Numbered from the stretch's first letter, positions 12,005-22,749 are shown. The stretch is DNA of 64,000 bases from Phyllostachys edulis (GCA_036346405.1 CM070562.1:105538999-105602998), one strand, 5' to 3'. The notes: a model not told the origin generated them from the letters alone. Numbers and translations: made by a program.

Positions 12005-12300
12005 GCGTCACGGCACGGCACGGTTTGGTTTGTTCGCGCGCGTCGAGAAGCTTGCCGCGGGCGTGGGTGGGGCTTGCAAAGCGGCGCGGTTCGGCACAGC
12101 CGGCGCCCGTTGCGTCTCGGTTAATCCCCGCGCGCGGCCCGTTTTTCGTGTGGTGCGCGGCCGCCGACGGAAGAGCTCACGTGGGCTCGGCAGAGATTGG
12201 AGAGACGCACTGTCCGCTGTTTGGGCTTTTCGTCTCATCTCGGCCGAGCGGCGCAGGGTTATTAGGCCGGCCGCTTTAGCGAGTTCCGCGGCAGGAAATT
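11880..12300. promoter_or_regulatory. CpG-rich patch, possible promoter remnant
   Basis: CG dinucleotides are dense here (gcgcgcgtcgag, ccgcgcgcggcccg, gcggccgccgacgg) compared with the flanks, and an ACGT-containing site tcacgtgg occurs near 12178. In plants such patches often mark promoter or first-exon DNA. No gene can be attached on either side, so this is only a compositional observation. Confidence 0.3.
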
Positions 12301-13659
12301 ATGGTAGGCCGCTCGTCCGCATGCTTCTGCCGTTAAGACGAGAATTACAAAAGAACCAACTGTTCATGCGTCTCTTTTCTACTAGAAAAATGCATTCATA
12401 CATTTCATAGTTCATACACAAGTCGTTTATGTTAGTAGATTTATAAATGGAAGGACGTAAACGAGACACAGATACGCGCACAGGGTGCGCCAAGTAAAAT
12501 GGGTGTAAATTGCAACGCAATTACGCAAGTACTATATTTCGAAACGATGAACTCATATATTACCAATGCTACTTGGATTACATGCGTGGAATGGAAACAC
12601 ACCCTTAATCACACATAAACACGAAGTGTATAATTTAAAGCAGTGGAGATCCATCCTAATAATACTACTAGATTTAATTTAAAATACTCGACACTAATGC
12701 ACAAACACGTCTCGAGAGAACACACACACGCGCCTGCATACTTACAAACTTGTAATACTATTACTTTGGGCTGCCCAGCTGCAGCTATGTGCTTCGGCCC
12801 CTGCAAATGCAGTGGATTGAGCCATCATCGACCGAGAACTAACCTTCCGCAGGAGCACTGCAAAAGCAGAGGAGTTTAAGGATGCTCGTCAAAACTCTGC
12901 GCTTTGGCGGCGGCTTGCTTGGCTTCTTCCTATAATCGTCGGCGCGGCGCCCGTCCTCCATAAAAAAGCTAAATATAAATACTAACAGAAGGCTACGCCG
13001 AGGAGGACCAGTGCAAGCAAACAAGCAATAAGCACTTCACAGCACCAACACACCGCAGCTTACCTTGCAAGGAGTGACATATAAATAGATGCACGTACGG
13101 GCGCTTTGTACAGCTCTTACCCCAAATGTGGAGACATTTCTGGCCTGTTTCGGGGGTAAAATCAGGAAAATGCATAGTAGGGTACATGGGTGTAAAGGAC
13201 GGTTCCTTTTTGGACGGGAATGTTCGTGCCGATTAAGGAACTTTTCACCACTCACATCACATCACATGGAAGTTGCGCAAGCAACTAAAATTCATGCACT
13301 GTTTTTATTTTTCTGATTGCAAAAACGAGTGTGCTTCATTAGCGCACGCCTAAAAGACCTTACAAAATTTATGCTGAGACGTATTTGCGTGTATATAAAG
13401 GTGGGCATTAGAGAAAGAAAAAATACACCAACGAACAGGTTCTCCCGTGTATTCCTTCGTCGTATGGTTGGAAACAACAATTGGAATGTGTATATGCGTG
13501 GGTAGCAACATTGGCGAGCTTGTGCAGTGCAATGTACATTTTGCTTCCAGAAAGCTTGCGTATTTTAACACATATTTGTACGGCTCTATTACGTAATTTA
13601 CATGACGTGCCTACCGGCTTGCCCCTCCAAATATTACCGCTTGTCTTGTCTTCATGAAA

Positions 13660-14034
13660 TGAGTTTTTTTTAAATTTATTTTTAAAAAATATTTTAAAGA
13701 TAGTATCCCCTAACTTTATTTTCAATTTTGACCCTTTTAACCATGCCATAACCCGTAACGTGACCAAACTGTGCTGTCACGCCATCGACAGCAGTGTGGC
13801 CAAACCTGTCACGATAGCCCTCCGAACCAACACGCGTCCATTTTAGGCTAAGTCCTGTCACGTCAAGATGAGTGGCGTGGCAGCGTTTGTTTGCCACACT
13901 AAGGTCTGTAGCGTGACAATGTGCTTTTGCCACGCCATATATTGTGGCGTGGTCAAAGAGTCAGAATTGAAAATAAAGTTAGGGATATATTATCTTTAAA
14001 ATATTTTATAAAAATAAATTAAATAAAAAAAGTT
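13660..14034. mobile_element. Mutator-like MITE with about 85-bp terminal inverted repeats
   Basis: The left end (AT-rich start, then atattttaaagatagta and ctaactttattttcaatt) recurs inverted at the right end (aattgaaaataaagttag, then ctttaaaatatttta). Flanking repeats ttcatgaaa (13651-13659) and ctcatgaaa (14035-14043) match at eight of nine bases. The interior repeats variants of 'gtggcgtgg(t/c)a' and 'gtcacg' in both orientations, so the whole element can fold on itself. It has no coding capacity. Confidence 0.8.
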
Positions 14035-14270
14035 CTCATGAAAGCCGGCTCATCATTTTTGAGCCACAGAAGCACCGAATGTACTACCTACGTGGATCTA
14101 AGTCCAACCGAAAGTGAAACACAAGAGTAATTTTCTTGCATGACTGAAAACACCCTTAAACAGGGCGCAATCGCAAGGAAACTTACCAATCTGTTGCTTC
14201 TACGGCTCGTCCACGTGTTAGGGCTTATTTGGATACTAGGGGGCAAAATTCCAAGGAAGAAAATCCCTAA

Positions 14271-14389
14271 GAGCTTGTTTGGATAGGGAGGAATTAGAAC
14301 CAATCCTTTCGGATTGGGATAGATTTTAGTTCAAATTCCGAGTCAATCCGAAGGGATTGAGTCAGATTGTAATGTATCTAAACAAGCTC
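14271..14389. mobile_element. Tourist-type (PIF/Harbinger) MITE, 119 bp
   Basis: The ends GAGCTTGTTTGGAT and ATCTAAACAAGCTC are inverted copies of one another with one difference. The 3-bp TAA target duplication (14268-14270 and 14390-14392) is the signature of PIF/Harbinger elements. It lies inside another short repeat-like sequence (14220-14500) whose own ends I could not fix. Confidence 0.75.
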
Positions 14390-14392
14390 TAA

Positions 14393-15042
14393 GAGGGATT
14401 TTGAGGGCGCATGAAATCCTCCTCAACCCCAAGGGGAAATCTTCCCGTCTGGGAATAAAATCTCTGTTGCTATTTGGGAACAACAGGGATAAAAATCCCG
14501 GCCTTAAAAAAAATTTAGAAAATTAAAAAAATTGTAAAATTCATAAACATTTGCATTGTTTGACCATTAATGTGCTGGAAATGTGAGTTTGCCTATTCTG
14601 CATTTTCTTTTGTATATAAACAGCAAATAACATTTGTATTAGCATAGCTTCATAACTCAAGCCTCAACACAAGGATATGCCTTCGATGGAGTTATAAAAT
14701 ACTGCTCCAAGCTGGATGGAAGGCACAATTTGAAGAGCACAAGCTTACAAACTTCCAAAAAACATCAATAGAATGGGAAGTCAGCAATGCTCATTTAGTT
14801 GGAGTGTGTCACAATAGAAACATCTATAGAACTACGGCAGCGTAGGGGAGGAGTATGGCACGGGGACGACGGTGCGAAGAGAGGAGGCTCAGGGATGACG
14901 GTGGCGTAGGGGAGGACGACGGCACGGAGAGGGGAGGCTCGGGAGGAACATGGGAAGTAAGGGCGCTGGGGAGGCGGGCCAAAGAGTGAGCTCTGAGGAC
15001 TGAGGAGTAAGAACACAAATCCTAGCGGGGCCCTACTTATAA
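14393..15042. other. stretch without a recognised gene
   Basis: 14500-14800 is AT-rich with no feature I can name. 14820-15000 is a G-rich, purine-biased tract made of repeated phrases (gtaggggaggagtatggcac, gtaggggaggacgacggcac, gagaggggaggctc). It directly adjoins CACTA-like subterminal repeats and may be the interior of the same element. Confidence 0.4.
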
Positions 15043-15215
15043 ATGCATATCACAGACGATTCTCTTAAAGATCCATCTGCGATAAGTGCATATCACAAAC
15101 AGTTCTATTCCAGGACCGTATATGATAAGCGAGCATATCACAAACGGTTCTATTCTAGGATTGTCTGCGATAAGCGATCATATCACAGACGGTTCTTATC
15201 GGTGTTTTAGAACCG
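15043..15215. repeat. CACTA-like subterminal repeat array (truncated)
   Basis: Four or five variants of 'atatcacagacggttct' with intervening 'tctgcgataag' lie head to tail. Such short arrays, some units inverted, are the transposase-binding subterminal region of CACTA (En/Spm-like) transposons in grasses. No CACTA terminus is present, and the array stops close to the Gypsy LTR at 15232, so it is probably a cut remnant. Confidence 0.5.
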
Positions 15216-15231
15216 AACTTATGTAAAGATT

Positions 15232-15959
15232 GTTTGATTTGAGGGTCTCCAAGACTCAAATCACGCGGAGAGAAAGACACAGAGATTTTTATACAGGTTC
15301 AGGCCTTCTCCAGAGAGAATAACAATCCTACCCCTGTGTGTATGTATTGAGTATGCTAGTTACAAATCAAGAGAAAGACTAGAATGTAATGTCTTGTGCT
15401 CCTGGTTGTCCTCTCTCCCTTTCCTCCTGATGATCCTGCCTTTTATACAATACTCGAAGTGGGCTGTCGTTTCTCCAGTCCAAAGGGTGCCTTAACGCTG
15501 CAGATAATTGAGCCGTTACTGGAGATTATTGTGGGAGTAGTAACGTTCCCACGTCGTCAGGTAGTTATCACCAAGAAAGAGAGTTAAGTCATGCCATTAT
15601 TCTAGAGAATAACAACGTAATTAACTATCCATATCTTAGATATAATGCAGAAGATTCCCTGATCGACTAGGCCCATATGTCTGTAAGCCCCATCGACCAG
15701 GGACTGATCGTAGAAGAACTTACGACTAGGTGGTGGTCGTAGTAAAGCTTATGACCACATATTGATCGTAGGAGGACTTATAATCAGGGAATAGTCGTAG
15801 AAGGACTTACGACTATGGGTGGTCGTAGAAGAACTTACGACCACCAGCTTCTCCCTTATGAACATTAAGGGGTACACTTAAGAACCATATGATGGTATTA
15901 TTATCTATAATAAGAATTATAGATGAATAATTAAATGAGAATTTATTAGATCCTCGTCA
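15232..15959 (-). repeat. Gypsy-like LTR (3' LTR, minus orientation)
   Basis: On the minus strand this 728-bp segment begins TGACGAGGATC and ends CAATCTTTACA. It is preceded by GCTGGGGGGCTAGA, the polypurine tract typical of grass Gypsy (Tat/RIRE2-like) elements. A TATAAAA box lies on the minus strand at about 15440-15449. Only about 100 bp of the interior remain at 15960-16060; the rest and the 5' LTR are missing. The lineage call rests on the tract and LTR pattern only. Confidence 0.6.
15690..15860. repeat. short tandem repeat inside the Gypsy LTR
   Basis: About four imperfect copies of a roughly 40-bp unit built on 'gtcgtagaagaacttacgac' follow each other. The unit is itself partly palindromic (gtcgta...tacgac). 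It lies in the U3 part of the LTR in minus orientation, where such arrays may act as enhancers. Confidence 0.55.
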
Positions 15960-16060
15960 TCTAGCCCCCCAGCTTCAACTGAAAATAACTTACTTGGAAA
16001 AGGAGCCGTGGATGATCTTACAACCAGTAGATGGTCATAAAATGGTGGTCGAAGGAAAAA
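15960..16060 (-). promoter_or_regulatory. polypurine tract and residual interior of the Gypsy element
   Basis: On the minus strand the purine tract gctggggggctaga ends directly at the LTR start. About 90 bp of further interior precede it and show no coding. The element is cut at about 16060, where the Copia remnant begins. Confidence 0.5.
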
Positions 16061-16495
16061 CGCTTCCATGTCATCTTTCACTTCCGCTGCTTCCACTTCA
16101 GTGTCCTCTTTTGCCCAGTGGCATGATCGCTTAGGCCATCTATGTGGTTCTCATTTGTCCACTTTAGCTCAACAGGGTGTTTTGGGTTGTAAAGGTTGCA
16201 AGCTAGGCAAACAAATACAGCTTCCATACCCTTCTAGCACTACTTGTTCTAGTCATGCTTTTGATTTAGTGCACTCTGATGTATGGAGTTCTTCTCCTTT
16301 TGTTTCGAAGGGTGGTCACAAACACTATGTTATATTTGTTGATGATTATTCTCGATATGCTTGGGTTTATTTTATGAAGCACCATTCTCATTGATCTCTA
16401 TATGTCAGTGCTCCTACCTCAGTCCATTATAGTAACTTACTTCGTGTACTTGGGTACTTGAGGGGGACAGCATCTCGTCGTTTGTTCTATGCTCA
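16061..16495 (+). pseudogene. Copia pre-integrase/integrase fragment joined to a pre-RNase H piece
   Basis: The frame at 16068-16394 carries [20 protein letters not shown] and [15 protein letters not shown] (the HH-CC zinc region), then [19 protein letters not shown] with the first catalytic Asp. At about 16395 it jumps to SVHYSNLLRVLGYLRGTASR, a block that lies just before RNase H. Integrase and most of RT are therefore deleted. The coding continues beyond a hAT MITE at 17002. It is the start of a truncated, internally deleted Copia copy. Confidence 0.8.
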
Positions 16496-16503
16496 CTCTA
16501 ATC

Positions 16504-17001
16504 CAAGGTAGTCAGAGTCGAGATCCTGAGTTGGATCGATTTGCCTTCGGTAGGATCAAAATCGTAGAATCGGCGATTTTACGGAATTGTAAAAATACAC
16601 ATATTTAACATATATACTATAAGTTTGTATGATTCTTATACGGTTTACCACTTGCATGTTCCTTAAAAGCAGCTAGACATACTTCAGAAATACAAATAGC
16701 TTATCATTATCAAGTTTAAGATTGCTCATGCCATAATATAGATATTTGTACTAGCATTACCACACTGATACAATATTTTGCATGCTCCTTATTTATTTAT
16801 AGTTTTATTCTCAGAAACAATATCAGCAAATTTTGCTCTAAAACAAAATATCAGCAAAGCCTGGCCACTAAAAAAATTACAAAAAAAAATTGCCCTAAGT
16901 CTCTACGAGTAGGATCGACAGTGCGATTTGGATCGACAGGCTATCGTGGGTTCGTAGAATCGTAAGACTCTAAGAGTATGATCACGATCCTAACTATCTT
17001 G
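16504..17001. mobile_element. hAT-type MITE, copy 1 (498 bp)
   Basis: The ends CAAGGTAGTCAGAGTCGAGA and (reverse complement of the right end) CAAGATAGTTAGGATCGTGA form terminal inverted repeats. The 8-bp duplication ctctaatc is perfect (16496-16503 and 17002-17009). Eight bases is the hAT target length. It interrupts a Copia remnant between the pre-RNase H block and RNase H. A related copy, with an extra internal segment, is at 60451-61194. It has no transposase ORF. Confidence 0.88.
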
Positions 17002-17009
17002 CTCTAATC

Positions 17010-17487
17010 AGCTTCAGCTTCATGTTTACTCCGACTCCACCTGGGCCAATGATCCTGTTGACCGTCGCGCAGTCATTGGATATTGTCTTTTTCCTGGCAC
17101 CTCTCTCATTGCCTGGAAGTCCCAGAAACAGACTGCAATGTCCCATTCTAGCACTGAGGCTGAGCTTCGAGCCCTTGCCACTACCACCTCAGAGATTGTG
17201 TGGCTTCGGTGGCTTTTGACTGATCTTGGTGTTCCATGTAATGCACCCACATCCATTCTTTGTGACAATATCGCTGCTATTCAAATTGCAAGTGATCCTT
17301 TCAAGCATGAGCTAACCAAATATATTGATGTGGATGCTTCATTCACACGTTTTCATTGCCAACAATCAATTATTTGTCTCCAATATGTTTCTTCGGAGCT
17401 TCAAGTGGCAAACTTCTTCACGAAGGCTCAAACTAGAGAACAACATAGGCTTCATGTTCTCAAGCTTAATGTGTCAGATCCACCTTG
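17010..17487 (+). pseudogene. Copia RNase H, 3' end of the truncated element
   Basis: This continues the fragment at 16061-16495 after the MITE. Translated motifs are WANDPVDRRAVIGYCLF, LIAWKSQKQTAMSHSSTEAE with the usual SSTEAE block, CDNIAAIQIASDP, KYIDVDASFTRFH and VANFFTKAQTREQH, ending LNVSDPP at a stop at 17487. A small frameshift lies near 17110. The C terminus closely resembles that of the minus-strand Copia inserted just downstream, so host and guest belong to related families. Confidence 0.82.
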
Positions 17488-17514
17488 AGTTTGAGAGGAG
17501 GTGGATGTTAAGGG

Positions 17515-17644
17515 TGTTATGAATAGTGCTTGTATTCAATATGAGGCCAATGGACAAGTATATATACACAAATACAGGTGGTGAATATGCACAAAACCCC
17601 TCATAACAATGGGGAATAACATACTTAGACATATATCTCTAACA
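17515..17644 (-). repeat. 3' LTR of the short-LTR Copia
   Basis: In plus-strand reading it starts TGTTATGAATAGTGC and ends TATATCTCTAACA. It is nearly identical to 22620-22749. It contains tatatatac near its middle, the only TATA-like sequence in such a small LTR. Confidence 0.9.
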
Positions 17645-17658
17645 CCCCCCCTCAAACT
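17645..17658 (-). promoter_or_regulatory. polypurine tract of the short-LTR Copia
   Basis: On the minus strand the sequence tgagtttgagggggg ends exactly at the 3' LTR. It overlaps the stop codon region of RNase H (17658), a compact arrangement. Confidence 0.75.
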
Positions 17659-18104
17659 CATGGTGGATCAACAACATTGAGTTTGGAGAGGTAGAAACCA
17701 TGCTGTGCTCGAGTCTGGGCCTTCGTGAAGAAATCCGCTATCTGAAGTTCGGAAGGCACATACTGAAGAGCAATTACCTGATCATGCACACAAGACCGCA
17801 TGAAGGAAGCATCAACACCAATATGCTTGGTGAGCTCATGCTTCACAGGATCACGGGCAATACTGATAGCACCTGTACTGTCAGACAAGAGAGGAGTTGG
17901 TGTAGTGACAGAAACACCAAAATCCTCAAGTAACCACCGTAGCCAAGTAATCTCTGCTGTCAAGAGAGTCATAGCTCGCAACTCAGCCTCTGCACTCGAA
18001 CGGGACACCGCAGTCTGTTTCTTTGTCTTCCAGGCAATGAGAGAACCACCAAGAAAAACACAGTAAGCAGAGATAGACCGGCGATCAGAGGGATCGCCGC
18101 CCAA
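17658..18104 (-). pseudogene. RNase H domain of the short-LTR Copia
   Basis: A 148-codon open stretch carries DRRSISAYCVFLGGSLIAWK, then SRSSAEAELRAMTLLTAEI, a DSTGAISIARDP block, KHIGVDASFMRSC and IADFFTKAQTRAQH, ending VVDPP. RNase H degrades the RNA strand during reverse transcription. The domain is open here, but the upstream RT is frameshifted, so no full polyprotein is possible as read. Confidence 0.85.
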
Positions 18105-18990
18105 GAAGGTCCGAATAAGCTCAAGTCAGTAATAAGCCGGAGCGTGGAAAGAAGAGACGGCGAGAGATAGTCCCACGAAGGTATCGAGAACTCAAGAAGG
18201 TGGTCAGAGTGGACTGAGTGGGAGCGTAAACGAATCGACTCAGAATGTGAACTCGGATAAGTGATATCCAGACGAGTAACAAAGAAGGTAGACAAGACTC
18301 CCAACAAGATGACGATAGCGAGCCTGATCGAAAGAAGCTCGCCATCGAGGGTTTGAGGTGAACATTGAGCTCCATGGGAGTCTCAACAAGATGCCGATCG
18401 ATGAGAGAGGCGCGATCAAGAAGATCTGAATATACTTCTCTTGGGACATAAAGAAACCATCTAAGTGGAAGTAACTTCAATCCCAAGGAAGTAACGAAGA
18501 GGACCAAGATCGACATAAGGAACTGCTCACTAAGACGAGCCTTGACAAAGGCAATGTACTCAGAATCATCTCCGTGATGATCATATCATCAACATACGTA
18601 AGAAGAAGAGTCCCACCACGAGACGAAGTGTGGACAAAGAGCGCAGGATCATGATCACTTGCTAAAAAGCCAGCAGAGTGACCACAGAGGAGAAGCGCCA
18701 AACCAAGCACGAGGGGCTTGCTTAAGGCTATAGAGAGAGCGACGGCGGCATGCACCATGCCCTCGAGAATGAATACCCAGTGGCGGATGCATGTAGACCT
18801 CCTCACGCAACTCGCCATTAAGAAAGGCATTCTTAACATCAAGCCGAGAATGCACTGCGTGGCGATGTGACGCCACCGAAAGAAGAGTGCGACAAGTGGT
18901 CATGTGGGCCATGTATAAAAGTTTCGTCAGTAGTCACGACCATGCTCTGTTGGAAGCCACGAGCAACAAGACGCGCTTTATAGCGCTCAA
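18105..18990 (-). pseudogene. reverse transcriptase of the short-LTR Copia, frameshifted
   Basis: Reading leftwards: HRHAVHSRLDVKNAFLNGEL at about 18800-18860, VYMHPPLGIHSRGH, a KQAPRAWF block near 18700, HTSSRGGTLLLTYVDDMIIT with YVDD at 18585-18596, and a later LGYLRGT-like block near 18200. Frame changes occur near 18550, 18700 and 18240. The motifs are clear and in order. Confidence 0.82.
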
Positions 18991-20248
18991 GAGAGCCATC
19001 GAGCGAGTCTTAATCTTATAGACCCACTTACACGTGATAGGACGAGAGTGAGATGGAAAAGGAACAAGATCCCAAGTACCAAGACGCTCAAGGACAAAGA
19101 ATCTCTCGGCCATGGCATGTTGCCACTCAAGATGAGCAACAAGATCACGGTGAGAGACAGCTCACAAGTAGTCATACCAACAAAGGCAAATGGGCAGGAG
19201 GCCAATCGATTGGCGATCACGAAGAGCGAAGCGAGGAGAAGATGACCCATCGAGGAAGATGGAGCATCGAAGAAGAGGGAACATCGAAGAAGATGGCTCA
19301 TCTGGAAGATCCTCAATCGAGGTCGACGAGTGTAGTGGGGAGCCCGAGGAGCCGCAGGAGACGGGTGTGGCGACACCATGGAGAGGCTACAGGAGGAATA
19401 TGTGGAGACTCGATGGGGCCGGTGGACGAGGGCAAAACAGATATAGGTGTATCTCGAAAGGTCAAAAGGACAGAGACTCCACAGAGGAAGCCAAGGAGAG
19501 ACAGGACATGGGTAGAAAGGACGAGACTCGCCGAAAGTCACATCCCGAGAAATCCGTGATCCGTCGACCAACAGATCCCAAAGACCGATAGCCCTTGTGC
19601 TCGCAGATCAGATCCCGAAAAACACACTCAACAGATCGAGTGGTCGGTTTGGTACGCTCTCGGGGTGAGAAGAACGAGCAAACGCAGCCAAAAAGACGGC
19701 GCGAGTAGTCGAAGGAGACCACAGAGACGCTCAAAAGGAATTGCGCCCTGAAGAGCAGAAGAAGGCTGGATGTTGACGAGATAGGTGGCAGTGGAAACAG
19801 CCTTGGCCCAAAAGTGAGGTGGAATAGAGGCGGCAATCATCAGAGCACGAGCCGACTCAAGGAGGTGACGATGCTTACGCTCAGCAACACCATTCTGAGC
19901 ATGAGCACCAGGACAAGAGAATCGAAGCGAGAGTGCCTCGCCAAAGAAGGAAACTCGCAGTGACGAGAGAGGTACTCACGGCAGAGTCAAGACGAAAGAC
20001 ACGAATAGGAGTGGAGAACTGTAAAGTAACCATAGTAGCAAATTGTTTATAGATAGACAAGGCCTCACTACGAGAAGACATGAAATATATCCAAGTGTGG
20101 CGAGAGAAATCATCTATAAATATGATATAATATCGATGACCCCTTTCAAACGAAGGAGCCGACCCCAAACATCCGGATGAACAAGATCAAAAGGGCGCCG
20201 AGATATCGACTCACTATGAGGATAAGGAAGTCAAGTCGCTTGCCTAAC
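18991..20248 (-). pseudogene. integrase region of the short-LTR Copia
   Basis: [20 protein letters not shown] at about 20085-20145 holds the first catalytic Asp. The segment to 19990 carries RVFRLDSA with the second. [19 protein letters not shown] at about 19770-19825 belongs to the core's end. 19000-19570 is a low-complexity, Ser/Pro/Arg-rich linker towards RT. Frameshifts separate the pieces, and the long plus-strand frames over this region are shadows. Confidence 0.75.
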
Positions 20249-20941
20249 TTACAATACCGACAATCTAAAGACACGTCTCTGAGATGCACCCTTAAGACCA
20301 CGACGAACTAAAGACGACAGGCACGAGATCCACATAGATGGCCAAGACGGTGATGCCATCGCTGAAAGAGCCAGGACTGAGAGGGCGGCGGAGAGACCGG
20401 CGGCGGTGGCGGCGCAGAAGGAAGGTGAAGCTACCAAGCTCCCAGAGACGCTGTGAGTCAAGGCGCCGAGGGCCAGAACCAACCAGAGCTCCCGTGTGAC
20501 GGTCCTGAACACAACAAGAGTTAGAGTCAAGAATGACCCGACAACCAAGATCAGTAATCTGCCCAGCAGAAAGAAGCTGCATGTTAAGGCGAGGAACATG
20601 AGCAACAGACGGTACATGAAAGGATGAGTTGCTAAGAGTTCCTCGACCAGAGACAGAGAGAGAGGTACCATCAGTAGTAAGAACACTAACAGGAGAATCA
20701 AGAGGTGTAATGAAGGACAGAGTGGAAGCACCAGAAGTCATGTGAAAAGATGCTCCAGAATCAAGAATCCACGGGAGGTACCGATCGTAGAGGTGGTTTC
20801 TCGGTTCAAGAATCGAGAGTGCGAGCCTGCAGAACTGCCGAGGAGAACCTCAAGCGGCAAGCAAAGGCCGAAGTCTGCTATCTCCCCTCCGTGAGAGAAA
20901 TCTGAAGGAGTCGATCGCAGACGCCGATGTAGAAGCACCAA
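20249..20941 (-). pseudogene. protease and GAG-pre-integrase of the short-LTR Copia
   Basis: The protease block (a degenerate active site followed by SGASTLSFITPLDSPVSVLT and TDGTSLSVSGRGTLSNSSF) continues into LNMQLLSAGQITDLGCRVIL and a pre-integrase segment with CCVQDRHTGALVGSG. These are standard Copia blocks in correct order. The active site lies at the junction of two frames near 20740. Confidence 0.72.
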
Positions 20942-22606
20942 AGTCGCATAGTAGAAGAACGACGTGAAAGATGCTGCTTTTCTTATAGCACTGACTCAAT
21001 GTGGCCACCTTGTCGCAGAGGGAGCAAGTGAGGACGGCCACCTCCAGATGGAGGGCGGCCACCACCGCATGTGGCACCACGGAGGAGGCAGCAGTCAAGC
21101 GTGGAAGCGAGCGGTTGTAGCAGTGGACGAGCGGCGAAACAGAGGGGAGTGGCATCGCATCAAGACCACTCAAAGTAGTCTCCTCCGCTACAGATCTCGG
21201 TAAGGGCCTCTAGGAGAGTGACACGAGGTGACGTGCAAGAAGCCGGGCACGCCTCTGCCGAACTCGTGATTTAAGGCGAGTAAGGAACTCATAGACCACT
21301 GAAACTCCAGTCAAGACGCATACTAGGCAAAGACGGACAGAGCGACAACTAGCAAGCGGAGAGAGTCCAACTGACGCCAGATAGCAGAGCTCTGAGCGTA
21401 AAAAGCGTTAACAGTAGCATCACCCTGCTGAAGAGAGTTCTCCTGGCGGTCCGGACAGGTACAAGGCATCACCAGAGGGCTTGTAGCGCTGACGAAGGTG
21501 AGTCCACATCTGGAAGGCTGAGGAGAGTCCCACAACCTCAGAAGAGAACTGAGGCCGACATCGGCAATGAGGACAAGAAGAGCTCGAAAGTCCGTCGTCG
21601 CACTCACCGAGTATAGACGGCCAGTCGATCCTTGTAGGAATCCAGAGCCTCTTGGTAGGCAGAGGCAACGATCATCGACAAAGTAAGTGGCCTCAAAGAA
21701 GAGCCTTTGTTTTTGTTGGGGCAAGCCGCAACAGTGTAGGCTCCGTCGGAGGAGTAGGGCAAGGCGGGCAGATGACATCGCCAGAGAGGATGCCCCAGAG
21801 ACGAAGACCACGCATATGAATGCGCATGTGAGACGCGAAGTCGGTGTCATTAACACCATCGAAGATCACCGCAACGAGGAGAGAAAGCAGACCCATTGGT
21901 AGACGCGGTCGACTCAAGACGGCGACTAATGGCAACGGTTCAACAAGCGGCGCTGGACGGCGCGGCGGTTAGAACGACGTTGTTTTTTTTCCCTTCGGCC
22001 GACTTAAATAAAAACCGCTCGCTCGAGCAAAACAGTTCCGGCCGTTAGCCGAGCTGAAACCTAGTTCCCTAGTCTTCTCGGCGGCGGCGGCGGCGGAGGA
22101 CGCGCGACCGTGAGGAGGGCGGCGGTGGGGACGAGAAGATCGCGGTTACGGCCGAGGCGCTGGCGGCCGACGCTGCTGCGCGCGAGAGGCGCGGCGTTCT
22201 GGTGGAGGCGCGAGCACGCGGCGGCGGTGACCGCACTCAAGCGGTGGCGGTGATCCAGCGGCGGGCGGTTCGAAGCGACTCAGCGGCGGATGCACACGCG
22301 TCTGGCAACGGGGGCACTCAAGCGACGGCGGCGTTTCGAAGCGACTCCGGCTACAAGGCGTCAGCCGGCGTCTCTGAAGCGGCTCTCGCGACAAGGCAAG
22401 CGGCGCGGCGCGATGGATCTCGGGTGTCGCAGGCGATCGACGATGGAGCAATACGGATCCGTCAAGAGCGACCGAGTAGACGGATCGGCGAGAGGTCGAT
22501 TTAATCGACCAGAAGCCGGGCACAGAGCAGAGGCAACTGGCATGAAGCAAGCAACCGTGCCGAGGAGGCGGCGCTGCCTCACGTGAGAAACCCTAACCCT
22601 AGTTTT
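20942..22606 (-). pseudogene. gag and 5' leader of the short-LTR Copia
   Basis: Gag-like coding is visible at about 20964-21935: a Trp-containing block (FQMWTHLRQRYKPSGDALY) and a CSLCDKV...HIES-like zinc knuckle near 20985-21030 whose His lies across a frameshift. 21960-22600 is very GC-rich, with a run of gcg triplets near 22080, and probably holds the gag start and leader. The many overlapping frames in both strands there are due to composition. Confidence 0.6.
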
Positions 22607-22619
22607 GGCTCTGATACCA
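22607..22619 (-). promoter_or_regulatory. primer binding site of the short-LTR Copia
   Basis: On the minus strand TGGTATCAGAGCC follows the 5' LTR with no gap. It is complementary to the 3' end of plant initiator methionine tRNA, the usual Copia primer. Confidence 0.9.
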
Positions 22620-22749
22620 TGTTATGAATAGTGCTTGTATTCAATATGAGGCCAATGAGCCAGTATATATACACAAATACAAGTGGTGAATATGCACAAA
22701 ACCCCTCATAACAATGGGGAATAACATACTTAGACATATATCTCTAACA
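22620..22749 (-). repeat. 5' LTR of the short-LTR Copia
   Basis: 130 bp, TGTTATGAATAG to CTCTAACA in plus-strand reading. It differs from 17515-17644 at about four positions (a cluster at 'ggacaag'/'gagccag' and one G/A change). Confidence 0.9.

Larger units (their letters stand above)
10001..13650. other. stretch without a recognised gene
   Basis: I found no conserved protein domain, convincing exon chain or RNA gene in this 3.6 kb. The reading frames present are short and mutually overlapping. Composition changes from AT-rich (10160-10800) to a CpG-rich patch (about 11880-12300) and back to AT-rich (12400-12700, 13300-13600). A frame on the minus strand near 11128-11250 ends in a plausible protein tail (AVLHALQFTHAQLEQLG), but I could not connect it to other exons. 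Confidence 0.45.
17515..22749 (-). mobile_element. Ty1/Copia retrotransposon with 130-bp LTRs, near complete
   Basis: Two 130-bp LTRs starting TGTTATGAATAG and ending CTCTAACA bound a 5.2 kb element. They differ at about four positions by eye. The target duplication aaggg is perfect (17510-17514 and 22750-22754). On the minus strand a primer binding site directly follows the 5' LTR, and a G-rich polypurine tract precedes the 3' LTR. Gag, protease, integrase, RT and RNase H follow in Copia order, with frameshifts. It inserted into the LTR of a related Copia copy, so it is the younger of the two. Confidence 0.92.

Noticed and set aside
15690..15860. CRISPR-like array of spaced repeats
   Set aside because: The units are imperfect, contiguous and lie in a plant Gypsy LTR; there are no uniform spacers, and the genome is a plant.
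19053..19591. Long overlapping plus-strand ORFs (168 and 133 codons) rich in Arg, Glu and Gly
   Set aside because: They are the antisense of the integrase-RT linker of the minus-strand Copia; the real motifs are on the other strand.
22146..22586. Several 70-130-codon frames on both strands in very GC-rich DNA
   Set aside because: The GC-rich Copia leader/gag start leaves chance open frames in all directions; no domain or start context supports a separate gene.
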